Positions 1-7,213 of a DNA stretch of 23,923 nt are shown here, in pieces. The translations under genes and the position numbers were made by a program. The stretch covers positions 1 through 23,923 of the forward strand of contig SMOI01000439.1 of NCBI GenBank assembly GCA_008000375.1, written 5' to 3'. The notes beneath the pieces are model-generated. The model was given only the letters and a program-made list of their open reading frames with translations, did no database searches and was not told the DNA's origin. Within the stretch, counting starts at the first letter, position 1. Each line of letters opens with the position of its first letter. Origin of the DNA: Poteriospumella lacustris. Its lineage: Eukaryota; Sar; Chrysophyceae; Chromulinales; Dinobryaceae.

Positions 1-456
1 GAATATTGCCCTGCGCATTTAAAAAGCACTTTACATTTAATAGTTAAACCTTCAAGTATACCTAACAGTGGTAAAGGTGTTTATGTTGCAGGGGATCCAA
101 ATGAAATTGTATTTAGAAAGAACGATCGAATATGTTCTTACGATGGGGAAATAGTAAGTACAGAAGAAATAAATAATAGGTATACAGACACAGATCTTAC
201 CGCGCCGTATGCTGTTAATCCACAAGTCAATGTAAATGTAGATTGTGCATGTAAACGTAGCATAGGTTCATTGATAAACAACAACCCAAGACATAACAAT
301 GTAAGCTTTTCGTGGAATGCTGGTATGAGAAGATTGTCAATAAAAGCATCAAAGAATATTAGAGGCGGACAAGAGTTGTTCCTAGCTTATGGAAACAATT
401 ATGATGTACACCAAGACAATTATAAAACTAAACCAAAAGCAAATAAAAGAAAATAA
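1..456 (+). CDS. SET-domain protein lysine methyltransferase, 5' end cut by window edge
   Basis: The frame is open from base 1 to a TAA at 454-456 and gives 151 residues. The visible part reads as the core of a SET domain: an early NSGKGVYVA stretch (SET domains often start with a G-x-G-hydrophobic element), SYDGEI, then CACKRSIGSLINNNPR in the place of the usual N-H-S-C-x-P-N cofactor-site motif, and near the end IRGGQELFLAYG, matching the typical 'I..GeEL...YG.' end of the fold. A short basic tail follows (KTKPKANKRK). SET domains transfer methyl groups from S-adenosylmethionine to lysines, often on histones, so a role in chromatin modification of host or viral DNA is possible (inference). 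The canonical Asn-His pair is altered to S-L-I-N-N-N, so activity is not certain. An internal ATG at 271 is not the start, because homology lies upstream of it. Confidence 0.82.
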   Translation, partial: EYCPAHLKSTLHLIVKPSSIPNSGKGVYVAGDPNEIVFRKNDRICSYDGEIVSTEEINNRYTDTDLTAPYAVNPQVNVNVDCACKRSIGSLINNNPRHNNVSFSWNAGMRRLSIKASKNIRGGQELFLAYGNNYDVHQDNYKTKPKANKRK

Positions 457-496
457 ATAAATAAAATATATAAAAATTAATATATAAAGTATATTA

Positions 497-880
497 ATGG
501 ACGCGCAAACTCAAGAACTTACAATTCAGAAATTGCAAAAGGAATTGGAAAAGGCTAAAGCTTCTAATGAAAAATTAAAGCGACAGATTATAAAATTGCA
601 TAAAATGAATCATAGGAATGGATATTTAATATTAAGTGAATGCAGAGCACTATTAGAAAGGAGAATAAATACATCTATGGATTTTATATCAAGAAGATAC
701 GGGAGTTATAACAGTAAGAAAATGAAACTATATAAACCAAAGTATCATCCAGACGACGTGGATTATCCAACTACCGATTCCGATTCAGAAGAAGAGTCAG
801 TTTCAGATTATGATAGATATGCAGGTTCAGATTCAGATAAAGAACCACAAGAAGAAGACGACGAGGATGAGGACGATTAA
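497..880 (+). CDS. Coiled-coil protein with acidic tail, paralogue of the gene at 17972
   Basis: 127 residues, with the start set by the promoter-like TATATTAATG at 489-499. The N-terminal third is a lysine/glutamate-rich heptad-like helix (QELTIQKLQKELEKAKASNEKL). The middle contains YLILSECRALLERR and SMDFISRRYGSY. The last 35 residues are almost all Asp, Glu and Ser. The same architecture and many of the same residues occur in the 144-residue protein at 17972-18406 (MDVQKKQEITIKKLRKEL, YLLLDECHKVI, SINNIAKRFGEY), so the two are paralogues. The function is not recognised. The helix suggests oligomerisation, and the acidic tail suggests contact with basic proteins or a DNA-mimic role (inference only). 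The stop codon lies inside a perfect AT hairpin. Confidence 0.85.
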   Translation: MDAQTQELTIQKLQKELEKAKASNEKLKRQIIKLHKMNHRNGYLILSECRALLERRINTSMDFISRRYGSYNSKKMKLYKPKYHPDDVDYPTTDSDSEEESVSDYDRYAGSDSDKEPQEEDDEDEDD

Positions 881-901
881 TTAATTTAAATAATTAATTA
901 A
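877..901 (+). terminator. AT-rich hairpin at the 3' end of the 497 gene
   Basis: TTAATTAATT (877-886), loop TAAAT, AATTAATTAA (892-901): a perfect 10-bp stem with a 5-base loop that overlaps the stop codon and is followed by A-rich sequence. Giant mimiviruses end and polyadenylate transcripts at palindromic hairpins. A similar role here is inferred from position and from the near-copy after the paralogous gene at 18403. Confidence 0.55.
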
Positions 902-922
902 AAAAATATCTTAACTATATTA

Positions 923-1132
923 ATGCCGCCCCGAGCTATTAGTTACGCCACTTACGAAATGTTTCGAAAGAGGTACAAGATCAAGAAACATAAATATATA
1001 AAACTAAAGTCTGATGAAAAGCCTGTTAAGATCGAAAAGTCTATTGATGACATTCGAAATGAAATTTACAAATTCGAACAGAAGAACCGCGACACAATTG
1101 AAAACGGTTTATACTTTAATGTGAAAGCCTAA
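923..1132 (+). CDS. Small basic protein of unknown function
   Basis: 69 residues. The start is preceded directly by CTATATTA, the window's usual start-site motif. The N-terminal half is rich in Lys, Arg and Tyr (YEMFRKRYKIKKHKYIKLK). The second half has a charged helix-like stretch (SIDDIRNEIYKFEQKNRD). No membrane segment, signal peptide or known motif is seen. The basic charge would suit nucleic-acid or virion-interior binding, but that is a guess. It sits between the acidic-tail gene and the fibre gene, each with its own promoter motif. Confidence that it is a real gene rests on the motif, the tight spacing and the absence of a competing frame. Confidence 0.65.
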   Translation: MPPRAISYATYEMFRKRYKIKKHKYIKLKSDEKPVKIEKSIDDIRNEIYKFEQKNRDTIENGLYFNVKA

Positions 1133-1177
1133 TTTAACAAACCTTATTTTCAGAAATATTAATCTACATATATATTA

Positions 1178-2797
1178 ATGTCTCAACAATTTATCAACAG
1201 AACAATCAACGGAGCTATTCCAAAACCTTTCAACAGTAAAACATTCAAAGCGACTGTATTACAATCAGACGTGATGAATGCGAGTTCTATGAATATAGCA
1301 AATAAATCAACTACAAATTCTATAGATGATTATGGAACGATTGATGCAGAAAATTTAGAAATACAACAGACTTGTAGATTTTACGGAACAGTGATTCCTA
1401 ATAGTAATTGTATGGCAACGACGTTATTCGTAAAAAATCAAATCGATAATTTACTAGGTCCAAATGTATCTTCTGCATTAGATACGATTACTGAAATAAA
1501 TAATGCTATTAACAATGATCCCAACTTTTCTAATACAGTTATGAATAGAATGATTTTGAATGAATCGAATACGTCAGCGAATACAGGAAACATTTCAACC
1601 TTGCAAGTATCAACGAACGCTTTACAAACCAATGTTACAAATCTTCAAACGACGCAAACGTTACATGGAACAAACATTGGAAATTTGAATACATCCATAG
1701 GGAACATATCAACACAAATCACAAGTTTAGAAAACACCAAAGCGGACAAAAACAATCCTTCCTTTTCTGGTGTAGCAACGTTTAACACGATTACAACACA
1801 ATCGTTAACTGATAACGGCAATATCACGATTAAAGGAAATACTAACATAGGAGATAATGGATCTGATACGTTAACCGTTAAAGGGACTGCGAAATTTCAC
1901 AATCAAATTCTATTATCGGATGATACTAACTTAGGTGTAAGACTTGGCAATTTGGGTTCTTCTATTACTACAATTAACAATGAACTACTTACCAAAGCAA
2001 ACATCACGGACATAGACAATAGATTTTCAACGTTAATGGGTGGTGTTGTTCCTCAGACTTTGGATACACTAAATGAAATTTCGACAGCGTTGACAAATAA
2101 TGATTCATCCATTGATGCAATCTTAAGTACTATGACAACTTTGAATTCTGATCAAACTATATCGTCAACAAAAACATTTTCAGTTAGTCCCTTAGTACCA
2201 AATGTAACCCAAGGAAATAATTCATTAGTCGTTGCAAATACGAATTACGTTGATACAGCAATCACTAATTTAGGAACAGTTTATCAAACTCAATCTGGTA
2301 TGAGTAATTATTTAACAACAACATCAGCAAATACAAATTACCAAACTAAAAGTGCAATGTCGACTTATCCACAGTTTTCAACCGCGAATACTTTTACAAA
2401 TACAAATGAATTTTCCAACGAATTAATCACAAATAAGTTTGTTGAAAAATACACCACCGCTACAGTTTCAACTAACAGTTTAACAATTAACTTTAGTACA
2501 GTAACTTCAAATATATTTTCTATTTCACCATCTAGCGCAACAAATATCTCGTTGTTAATAACCAATTTACCAACGAACAAAACCGCTATTTATTCATTCA
2601 CGTTTTACATCAACACAACAACCAATAAGAATTATATCAGTTCGTTGAATGTAAATGGTAGCAATGTAAGTTTAATTGCTATGGGCGGATTAGCTAATAT
2701 ATCAGTCACTGCGAATTTAATCATTCAAAACGTATTTATCCAAATGAACAATGCAACATTTGTATCAGCTATTACTAATGTGACCAATTGCTTTTAA
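1178..2797 (+). CDS. Fibre-like trimeric attachment protein
   Basis: 539 residues, low in Cys and very rich in Asn, Thr and Ser. It carries two copies of a motif typical of phage and algal-virus tail or spike fibres: ALDTITEINNAINND near residues 100-114 and TLDTLNEISTALTNND near residues 296-311. Between and after them lie long Asn/Thr/Leu heptad-like stretches (ISTLQVSTNALQTNVTNLQ) that suggest a trimeric coiled-coil or beta-helical shaft, and the last ~110 residues are beta-rich and look like a globular head. The start has TATATATTA directly before ATG. By analogy with adenovirus-like particles it would project from the vertices and bind the host cell. The LamG gene follows 21 bases downstream. 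The fibre type is well supported; the receptor and exact position on the particle are not visible. Confidence 0.75.
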   Translation: MSQQFINRTINGAIPKPFNSKTFKATVLQSDVMNASSMNIANKSTTNSIDDYGTIDAENLEIQQTCRFYGTVIPNSNCMATTLFVKNQIDNLLGPNVSSALDTITEINNAINNDPNFSNTVMNRMILNESNTSANTGNISTLQVSTNALQTNVTNLQTTQTLHGTNIGNLNTSIGNISTQITSLENTKADKNNPSFSGVATFNTITTQSLTDNGNITIKGNTNIGDNGSDTLTVKGTAKFHNQILLSDDTNLGVRLGNLGSSITTINNELLTKANITDIDNRFSTLMGGVVPQTLDTLNEISTALTNNDSSIDAILSTMTTLNSDQTISSTKTFSVSPLVPNVTQGNNSLVVANTNYVDTAITNLGTVYQTQSGMSNYLTTTSANTNYQTKSAMSTYPQFSTANTFTNTNEFSNELITNKFVEKYTTATVSTNSLTINFSTVTSNIFSISPSSATNISLLITNLPTNKTAIYSFTFYINTTTNKNYISSLNVNGSNVSLIAMGGLANISVTANLIIQNVFIQMNNATFVSAITNVTNCF

Positions 2798-2818
2798 ATT
2801 TTTATCTTACATATTTTA

Positions 2819-3592
2819 ATGAATACTATATCAAGCATTAAAACATGTCGATCATCTAACAGAAAGACTTATACATTGAGTAATTTTACATTACCAAGTT
2901 CGTTATGTTTCTATTCAACTATTCTTGAAGATGAAGTTGATGTAGAGGGAAAAAAGGTTGGCGAAAATAAAAATAAAGTTTGGTTTCCGTATAATGGAAG
3001 TATTATATCAAATGAAGCGCCATCAACAATAACAAACTCAAATATTGGTAGCTTTAGCATAGGTGATGCAAATAATTACGTAGACTTTACAGGTCAAAGT
3101 ATAACATTCAACGCAGGTTCAAATATAACAATCTGTTTTTGGTTCAAACTGACGTCAAATAACGGCGCAACTACTTTGCGTTTTCCTTTTCGAATAGGCA
3201 GTACATTTAACACCGATTTACTTTTACCGGAATTTACCTACAACAGTTCAGGTATCCTAACAAATTATTTTTGCTATGGTTTAACATCAAGCGGCGCCCG
3301 TTTTGTTCCAAATACATCAATGTTAAATAACTGGGTTCATTTCTCAATTGTTTTCACACACAATGCAGCAGCAAAATTATATGTCAATGCTTCAACATTG
3401 TTCACATCTACAAATGGAAATAACTCATTTAATTCTACTATAAATTCACAGGGGGGACGAATTCCATATAGCTCAGGCAATAATATACCAACCGGTTTAT
3501 TGACTGAGATACGTGTATATAAAGAAGCTTTAAGCCAAACACAAATTCAAAATATTTATAATTGGAACGGTGTGGGTCAACCTACCTATTAA
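2819..3592 (+). CDS. LamG / concanavalin A-like lectin-domain protein
   Basis: 257 residues, with start after ACATATTTTA. From about residue 75 onward it reads as a laminin-G-like jelly roll: YVDFTGQSITF, then NITICFWFKL (the typical 'tisfWfk' strand), NWVHFSIVFTHN (the 'WhHvAvt' strand), AKLYVNASTLF (the 'lYvnG' strand) and a C-terminal IRVYKEALSQTQIQNIY, the classic end of LamG_3-type domains. The first ~70 residues are unassigned. Such domains bind glycans or proteins, so it is probably a surface decoration working with the adjacent fibre in host attachment (inference). There is no signal peptide or membrane anchor. It has its own promoter motif and an AT palindrome after its stop. Confidence 0.8.
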   Translation: MNTISSIKTCRSSNRKTYTLSNFTLPSSLCFYSTILEDEVDVEGKKVGENKNKVWFPYNGSIISNEAPSTITNSNIGSFSIGDANNYVDFTGQSITFNAGSNITICFWFKLTSNNGATTLRFPFRIGSTFNTDLLLPEFTYNSSGILTNYFCYGLTSSGARFVPNTSMLNNWVHFSIVFTHNAAAKLYVNASTLFTSTNGNNSFNSTINSQGGRIPYSSGNNIPTGLLTEIRVYKEALSQTQIQNIYNWNGVGQPTY

Positions 3593-3593
3593 A

Positions 3594-3616
3594 TTTAATT
3601 AAATAATTTAATTAAA
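3594..3616 (+). terminator. Double AT palindrome after the LamG gene
   Basis: Two copies of the perfect palindrome TTTAATTAAA (3594-3603 and 3607-3616) follow the stop codon by a few bases and can also pair with one another. The same decamer lies at 4337-4346 after the next gene. A role in 3'-end formation is inferred. Confidence 0.45.
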
Positions 3617-3654
3617 TAAAAAGAATTTAAAATTTTTATATTATACAATATTAT

Positions 3655-4332
3655 ATGAGTGTGACAATAACAACTGAGAATGTAAAAGTGGACTTTGATT
3701 TGAATAATGACGGGAAACGTATTTTAGAATACTTAATGAATCGTTGGTGGGACAATTACCGGTTACATGTAAAAGGACAAATGAAAACGCTTGCAAAACG
3801 GAGAGAGATAAAAACATGGGATGAATTTGATGAAAACACATATCAATTGTTTAAATCAGGCATAAACAGTTTAAAATCAGACTTTGATGAAATTATGAGA
3901 ATAGCCCATTTAATCAATTGGAATCCTTCAGATAAAACTTTGATCGATCTTAAAAACATGAATGATGACCTACATGAGGTGGTCTTAAAAAATGTTGAGA
4001 GTCGGGCTTCGTATTGCTTATTGAATCGTTATGTTGACGAATTTAATGTATGTATGGATGGCATTGGTAGACTTATCAATAAATGTAAGCTTGGTGAATG
4101 GGACAAAAATGAATATTTAATTTCTAAACAAAGGTTGGATAATGCACAAGAAGATTTTAACAAAATTATGAAACTGGTTGGTAATCATGATGATGATTTT
4201 TTTAATGTCATTTTGCCCAAAATGAAAACTAATATTGATAGGTCATACAAACATTTAGGTGATTTAAAAGAGTATCATGAACCAGAAAGGCGAAAACAAA
4301 GTTGGTTTGAATATTGGTTTGGTAGAAAATAA
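3655..4332 (+). CDS. Uncharacterised alpha-helical protein
   Basis: 225 residues, not recognised. The start is preceded by ACAATATTAT. The sequence is charged and helix-like throughout, with aromatic-rich patches at both ends (NRWWDNYRLHVKG near residue 28; SWFEYWFGRK at the very C terminus). A central part contains recurring Asp/Asn/Lys-rich helices (FKSGINSLKSDFDEIMRIAHLI; RLDNAQEDFNKIMKLVG) that look like an internal repeat. No catalytic motif, zinc ligands or membrane segment is seen. It lies between the surface module and other unknown genes, so a virion or accessory role cannot be chosen. Confidence 0.75.
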   Translation: MSVTITTENVKVDFDLNNDGKRILEYLMNRWWDNYRLHVKGQMKTLAKRREIKTWDEFDENTYQLFKSGINSLKSDFDEIMRIAHLINWNPSDKTLIDLKNMNDDLHEVVLKNVESRASYCLLNRYVDEFNVCMDGIGRLINKCKLGEWDKNEYLISKQRLDNAQEDFNKIMKLVGNHDDDFFNVILPKMKTNIDRSYKHLGDLKEYHEPERRKQSWFEYWFGRK

Positions 4333-4336
4333 TTTA

Positions 4337-4346
4337 TTTAATTAAA
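4337..4346 (+). terminator. TTTAATTAAA palindrome after the 3655 gene
   Basis: A perfect 10-base palindrome just after the stop of the 3655-4332 gene, the same decamer as the pair at 3594-3616. Probable transcript 3'-end signal, by position only. Confidence 0.35.
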
Positions 4347-4376
4347 GAATTAAAAATTTTATCTTATATTATATTA

Positions 4377-4997
4377 ATGAAATATAATATTCCTTTTGGT
4401 GTAGCGGGTGAAATTTGTAAATTTTTATCTTACAACGATATTGTCGAAGCATTAACAGCGAAGCTATTTGAGAATGGCATCGATGTCATCCATCACAAAA
4501 GAAGAAGCAAAGCAAGACTACTTGCAAAAATGGCAGTTAATTCATCCTTCAACTATACCAAGAACAAAAATATCACTACACAACAACTATTTGTTTTGTT
4601 GCTAGAACACACTAAAATATTACGTAGACATCTAATTCGTTATGATCGAATCGCGTTATGTAAGAAATTTAAATTTAATATTAAGGAGGTAAATGACGGG
4701 GTTGAATGTGTTGACCGGTTTACCAATTCTATTAGTAGAATCTCTATACGTGATAATTATATGAGGATGTCAAATTTTGGACTTGATAACACGGCAATAT
4801 TAAAATGGATAAAGAACAAATATGAACACAGAGATCTTTATTGTGCTCTTGTTCGACATAGGTTTCCGGATTGTCCCATTGAATCTATTTTATCGGACAA
4901 CAAGATCGCACCAAACAAACGAAAACACACAGACATAAGAGATTTGAAATCTTTTATATCACCTAAACAAGTAAAGCTATTAAAGCTAATTAACTAA
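4377..4997 (+). CDS. Uncharacterised basic protein
   Basis: 206 residues with start in TTATATTATATTAATG. The N terminus (IPFGVAGEICKFLSYNDIVEAL) faintly recalls the start of an F-box or ankyrin/F-box-type viral protein ('lP.el...il.yl...d'), but the match is too weak to name it. The rest is Lys/Arg-rich with helical segments (TTQQLFVLLLEHTKILRRHLIRYDR) and ends in a basic tail with a KRKH cluster. Its stop overlaps by two bases the stop of the converging gene at 4994-5641, so the two transcripts meet tail to tail with no spacer. Function unknown. Confidence 0.72.
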   Translation: MKYNIPFGVAGEICKFLSYNDIVEALTAKLFENGIDVIHHKRRSKARLLAKMAVNSSFNYTKNKNITTQQLFVLLLEHTKILRRHLIRYDRIALCKKFKFNIKEVNDGVECVDRFTNSISRISIRDNYMRMSNFGLDNTAILKWIKNKYEHRDLYCALVRHRFPDCPIESILSDNKIAPNKRKHTDIRDLKSFISPKQVKLLKLIN

Positions 4998-5641
4998 TGC
5001 TTAACAAACTTATTATATAATCTTTTATCTCCATTATAGTCTTTCAACCAAACACTATAATGAACATATTCAGTTTTGAAAATCTCTTGATACATTTCAG
5101 CATTATTGCAAAAAAACAAATGTTTTGTTAAACAGTCGCTATATGTATCTATCAATGAATCACTTGTTTTATCACGAAGATAATCTAAATCATAAAGTAA
5201 AGCAGTAGCCTTAATCCAACAACCGTTGTGTATATCTACATTTTCTTTAAATTGTTTATTGATCTCTTTTGAAATGCTTTCAATATCACAATCATAAACA
5301 GTTTTAAAATCGTCAAACCTTATATGTTGGTGTCTTATGTATATTATACCACAACCACCCTTCTTTATCATTGTCGAAATGTAAAAACAAAATTCATTTT
5401 GCATTGCGTCACTACATTCACCTTTTAAATTAGCGATAATATTCATTGTTGAAATTAGATCTTTGCATTTATCAATGATATTATCATCAGTCTCAAAATG
5501 CTTTAACAAATTATATATTGTCAACTCATGATAATAATCGTCTATTGGAAAACCAGCAGAATAAACGTCAATTTCCACAATCAAATTATGAACCTTATTT
5601 GATAAGTATTTTAATGTGTCAGTATAATCTTTTTTTTCCAT
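4994..5641 (-). CDS. Uncharacterised acidic protein
   Basis: 215 residues on the minus strand; the start lies in CATATTTTAATATGG, the usual start motif. The composition is acidic and rich in Asp, Tyr, Ile and Cys. Eight or so Cys and several His are scattered (KGGCGIIYIRHQHIRFDDF near the middle; HNGCWIKATALLYDLDYLRD; FFCNNAEMY), but they do not form a clear zinc-binding spacing. No known catalytic motif or membrane segment is evident. It converges with the gene ending at 4997. Not recognised. Confidence 0.72.
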   Translation of the reverse strand: MEKKDYTDTLKYLSNKVHNLIVEIDVYSAGFPIDDYYHELTIYNLLKHFETDDNIIDKCKDLISTMNIIANLKGECSDAMQNEFCFYISTMIKKGGCGIIYIRHQHIRFDDFKTVYDCDIESISKEINKQFKENVDIHNGCWIKATALLYDLDYLRDKTSDSLIDTYSDCLTKHLFFCNNAEMYQEIFKTEYVHYSVWLKDYNGDKRLYNKFVKH

Positions 5642-5660
5642 ATTAAAATATGAAAAGATA

Positions 5661-5690
5661 AAAATAAAATAAAATAAAATAAAATAAAAA
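5661..5690. repeat. AAAAT pentanucleotide microsatellite
   Basis: Five tandem AAAAT units followed by A5, between the stop of the 96-residue gene (5693) and the start of the 215-residue gene (5641), both on the minus strand. It is a simple repeat likely to vary in copy number. It sits just upstream of the AATATG start motif and could influence promoter strength. Confidence 0.7.
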
Positions 5691-5692
5691 AT

Positions 5693-5983
5693 TTAATAAC
5701 GAATTGTAACCTCTACATATTTTCTTAAATCGTCATTACTCTCAATGAATTTTACCGTCTCTGTTAAATACTTCGGCGGTACATTGTAATATTCAAATAT
5801 ACGACAATTCTTTATGTGTTCTTTCGCTTCGAAATAATACAACATGGGACAAGTGTTTTGTAAAAACAACAGAATGATGTCACTACGTCGTTTAGCTTCT
5901 TGTATAGTACTCAGATCATTGTCACTGAAGAATTCTTCCCGGATAACAATGTGTACTTTTTTAAATAGAAACAACTCACTCAT
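5693..5983 (-). CDS. Small uncharacterised protein
   Basis: 96 residues; the start lies in CATATTATAATATG, a perfect example of the window's start-site motif. Mixed alpha/beta look: an N-terminal strand (LFLFKKVHIVIREEFF), a helix with basic residues (STIQEAKRRSDIILLFLQ), YYFEAKEHIKNCRIFEYYNVPPKYLTE, and a charged end. The N-terminal region could be a small PD-(D/E)XK-like or HTH fold, but no diagnostic residues support that, so it is left unnamed. Confidence 0.65.
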   Translation of the reverse strand: MSELFLFKKVHIVIREEFFSDNDLSTIQEAKRRSDIILLFLQNTCPMLYYFEAKEHIKNCRIFEYYNVPPKYLTETVKFIESNDDLRKYVEVTIRY

Positions 5984-6021
5984 ATTATAATATGTTTGAG
6001 AGAAAATAATTTTTTAATTAA

Positions 6022-7077
6022 TTACGGATTATCTCTATTTAATTCAATATTTAATCTGGAATTTCTGTTGAGTATGGTATTAAGAAAAGGAATACGTGGT
6101 TTAATATGCCTTTGCCAAATAGTTAATTTGCGATTGTGATCAATTGCCTCTACTGCGTCAAAATATTTATTTATGAATCCTCTAAGTTTAGAAAGGAAAA
6201 CACGATCCTGTTCATCATCTACATGTGGATAACCTTCATCTTCTCTTTCTTCCATATCATCCCGGATGTAATACACCAAATAATGCATTGCGACAACTCT
6301 ATTTCCCATGTCAATGTTTTCGTCGAACATGTCATTTCTATACTTATATAAATAAAAGTTCTTATCTTCGTGAATTGAAACGTCTTTAGAAAACTTTTGC
6401 TTTGCTTTTTTTCTTAAGATTTCGTTACTGGCATCGCTTTCTGGTAAAACATTCGATAGTATTGTTGGATATGCATCATCTTCAGATAAAAATGACGCGA
6501 TGACCCCGCTTGTGTCTGGAGGTATATCGTCAATTGTTTTTGTCGATCCACCTGTCTTACCTTTATACGCCGCTTTACACTTAGGGCATTTCATCGCATC
6601 CTTGTATTTCATTTTATTCTTCGCCGCATAAGTCTTTACGTGATGAATCCAACCGTTGCCTTTCACAGATCCACCCACTTTATCAGCGGCAACATTTCCC
6701 GCTAATTCCGCAACATCACCAAGCATTTTACTTTTCTGACGTTTCTCTGGATTCACTGGTTGTAAGCCGTATTTCATGATCTGGTTATAACCAAGATTGC
6801 CCGCGGGGCCTAAGAACATCGTCGCGAATGCTTCGCCAATAGGCTTAAATGTCGATACTGTTGCGGGTAACAAATAATCATTTGTTAAATCTCCGCTTTG
6901 CATCATTAAGTTTCTCGTCTTCTTGTCTTTGATCATTTGACTAATAGGATTTAACTTTCCCATTTCCGCCATCCCTTCAACAAACCCTTTATCTATCTTT
7001 CGACCTATGTTTTTCAATTCACGGTTCATTTCTTTTATAGATTTAACTTTAATCTTTCCTCCCTTTTTTGATGACAT
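6022..7077 (-). CDS. Basic virion-type protein with a WIHHVKTYA / CPKC module
   Basis: 351 residues from the ATG at 7077, which is preceded by AATATTA; a longer frame to 7155 would read through the GC-rich triplicate repeat and lacks the motif. The N-terminal 50 residues are strongly basic with GG (MSSKKGGKIKVK). A hydrophobic Gly/Ala-rich segment lies near 78-100. The stretch GNGWIHHVKTYAAKNKMKYKDAMKCPKCKAAY (about 140-171) resembles a short 'W-I-x-H-V-K-x-Y-A ... Y-x-x-A' module that I recall from small proteins of many large eukaryotic DNA viruses, here with a CPKC pair. The C-terminal half is charged and helical. It lies directly downstream of the capsid gene, so a minor virion component is likely (inference); GG sites could be protease targets. 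Confidence 0.7.
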   Translation of the reverse strand: MSSKKGGKIKVKSIKEMNRELKNIGRKIDKGFVEGMAEMGKLNPISQMIKDKKTRNLMMQSGDLTNDYLLPATVSTFKPIGEAFATMFLGPAGNLGYNQIMKYGLQPVNPEKRQKSKMLGDVAELAGNVAADKVGGSVKGNGWIHHVKTYAAKNKMKYKDAMKCPKCKAAYKGKTGGSTKTIDDIPPDTSGVIASFLSEDDAYPTILSNVLPESDASNEILRKKAKQKFSKDVSIHEDKNFYLYKYRNDMFDENIDMGNRVVAMHYLVYYIRDDMEEREDEGYPHVDDEQDRVFLSKLRGFINKYFDAVEAIDHNRKLTIWQRHIKPRIPFLNTILNRNSRLNIELNRDNP

Positions 7078-7138
7078 ATTAATATTGTTACAGACATTAA
7101 TATATAAAAAACTAATGATAAATTGAAAAAATCGACAC

Positions 7139-7203
7139 TGGAAGTGCTCGGACACCCAAAAACTGGAAGTGCTCGGACTCCCAATTGGAAGTGATCGGAC
7201 CCC
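7139..7203. repeat. Three imperfect copies of a GC-rich ~19-base unit
   Basis: TGGAAGTGCTCGGACACCC (7139), TGGAAGTGCTCGGACTCCC (7164) and TGGAAGTGATCGGACCCC (7186), spaced 25 and 22 bases apart, fill the gap between the capsid stop (7214) and the start motif of the 351-residue gene (7077). They are much richer in GC than the surroundings. On the transcribed (minus) strand they read GGGTGTCCGAGCACTTCCA. Possible protein-binding array or capsid-transcript 3' element; the role is not known. Confidence 0.75.
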
Positions 7204-7213
7204 TCACAAAAGT

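Noticed and set aside
4377-4460. F-box domain at the N terminus of the 206-residue protein
   Set aside because: Only a vague hydrophobic pattern; the expected Leu-Pro start and Trp are missing.
7078-7155. N-terminal extension of the 351-residue protein
   Set aside because: It would translate the intergenic repeat; the promoter motif touches the ATG at 7077 instead.
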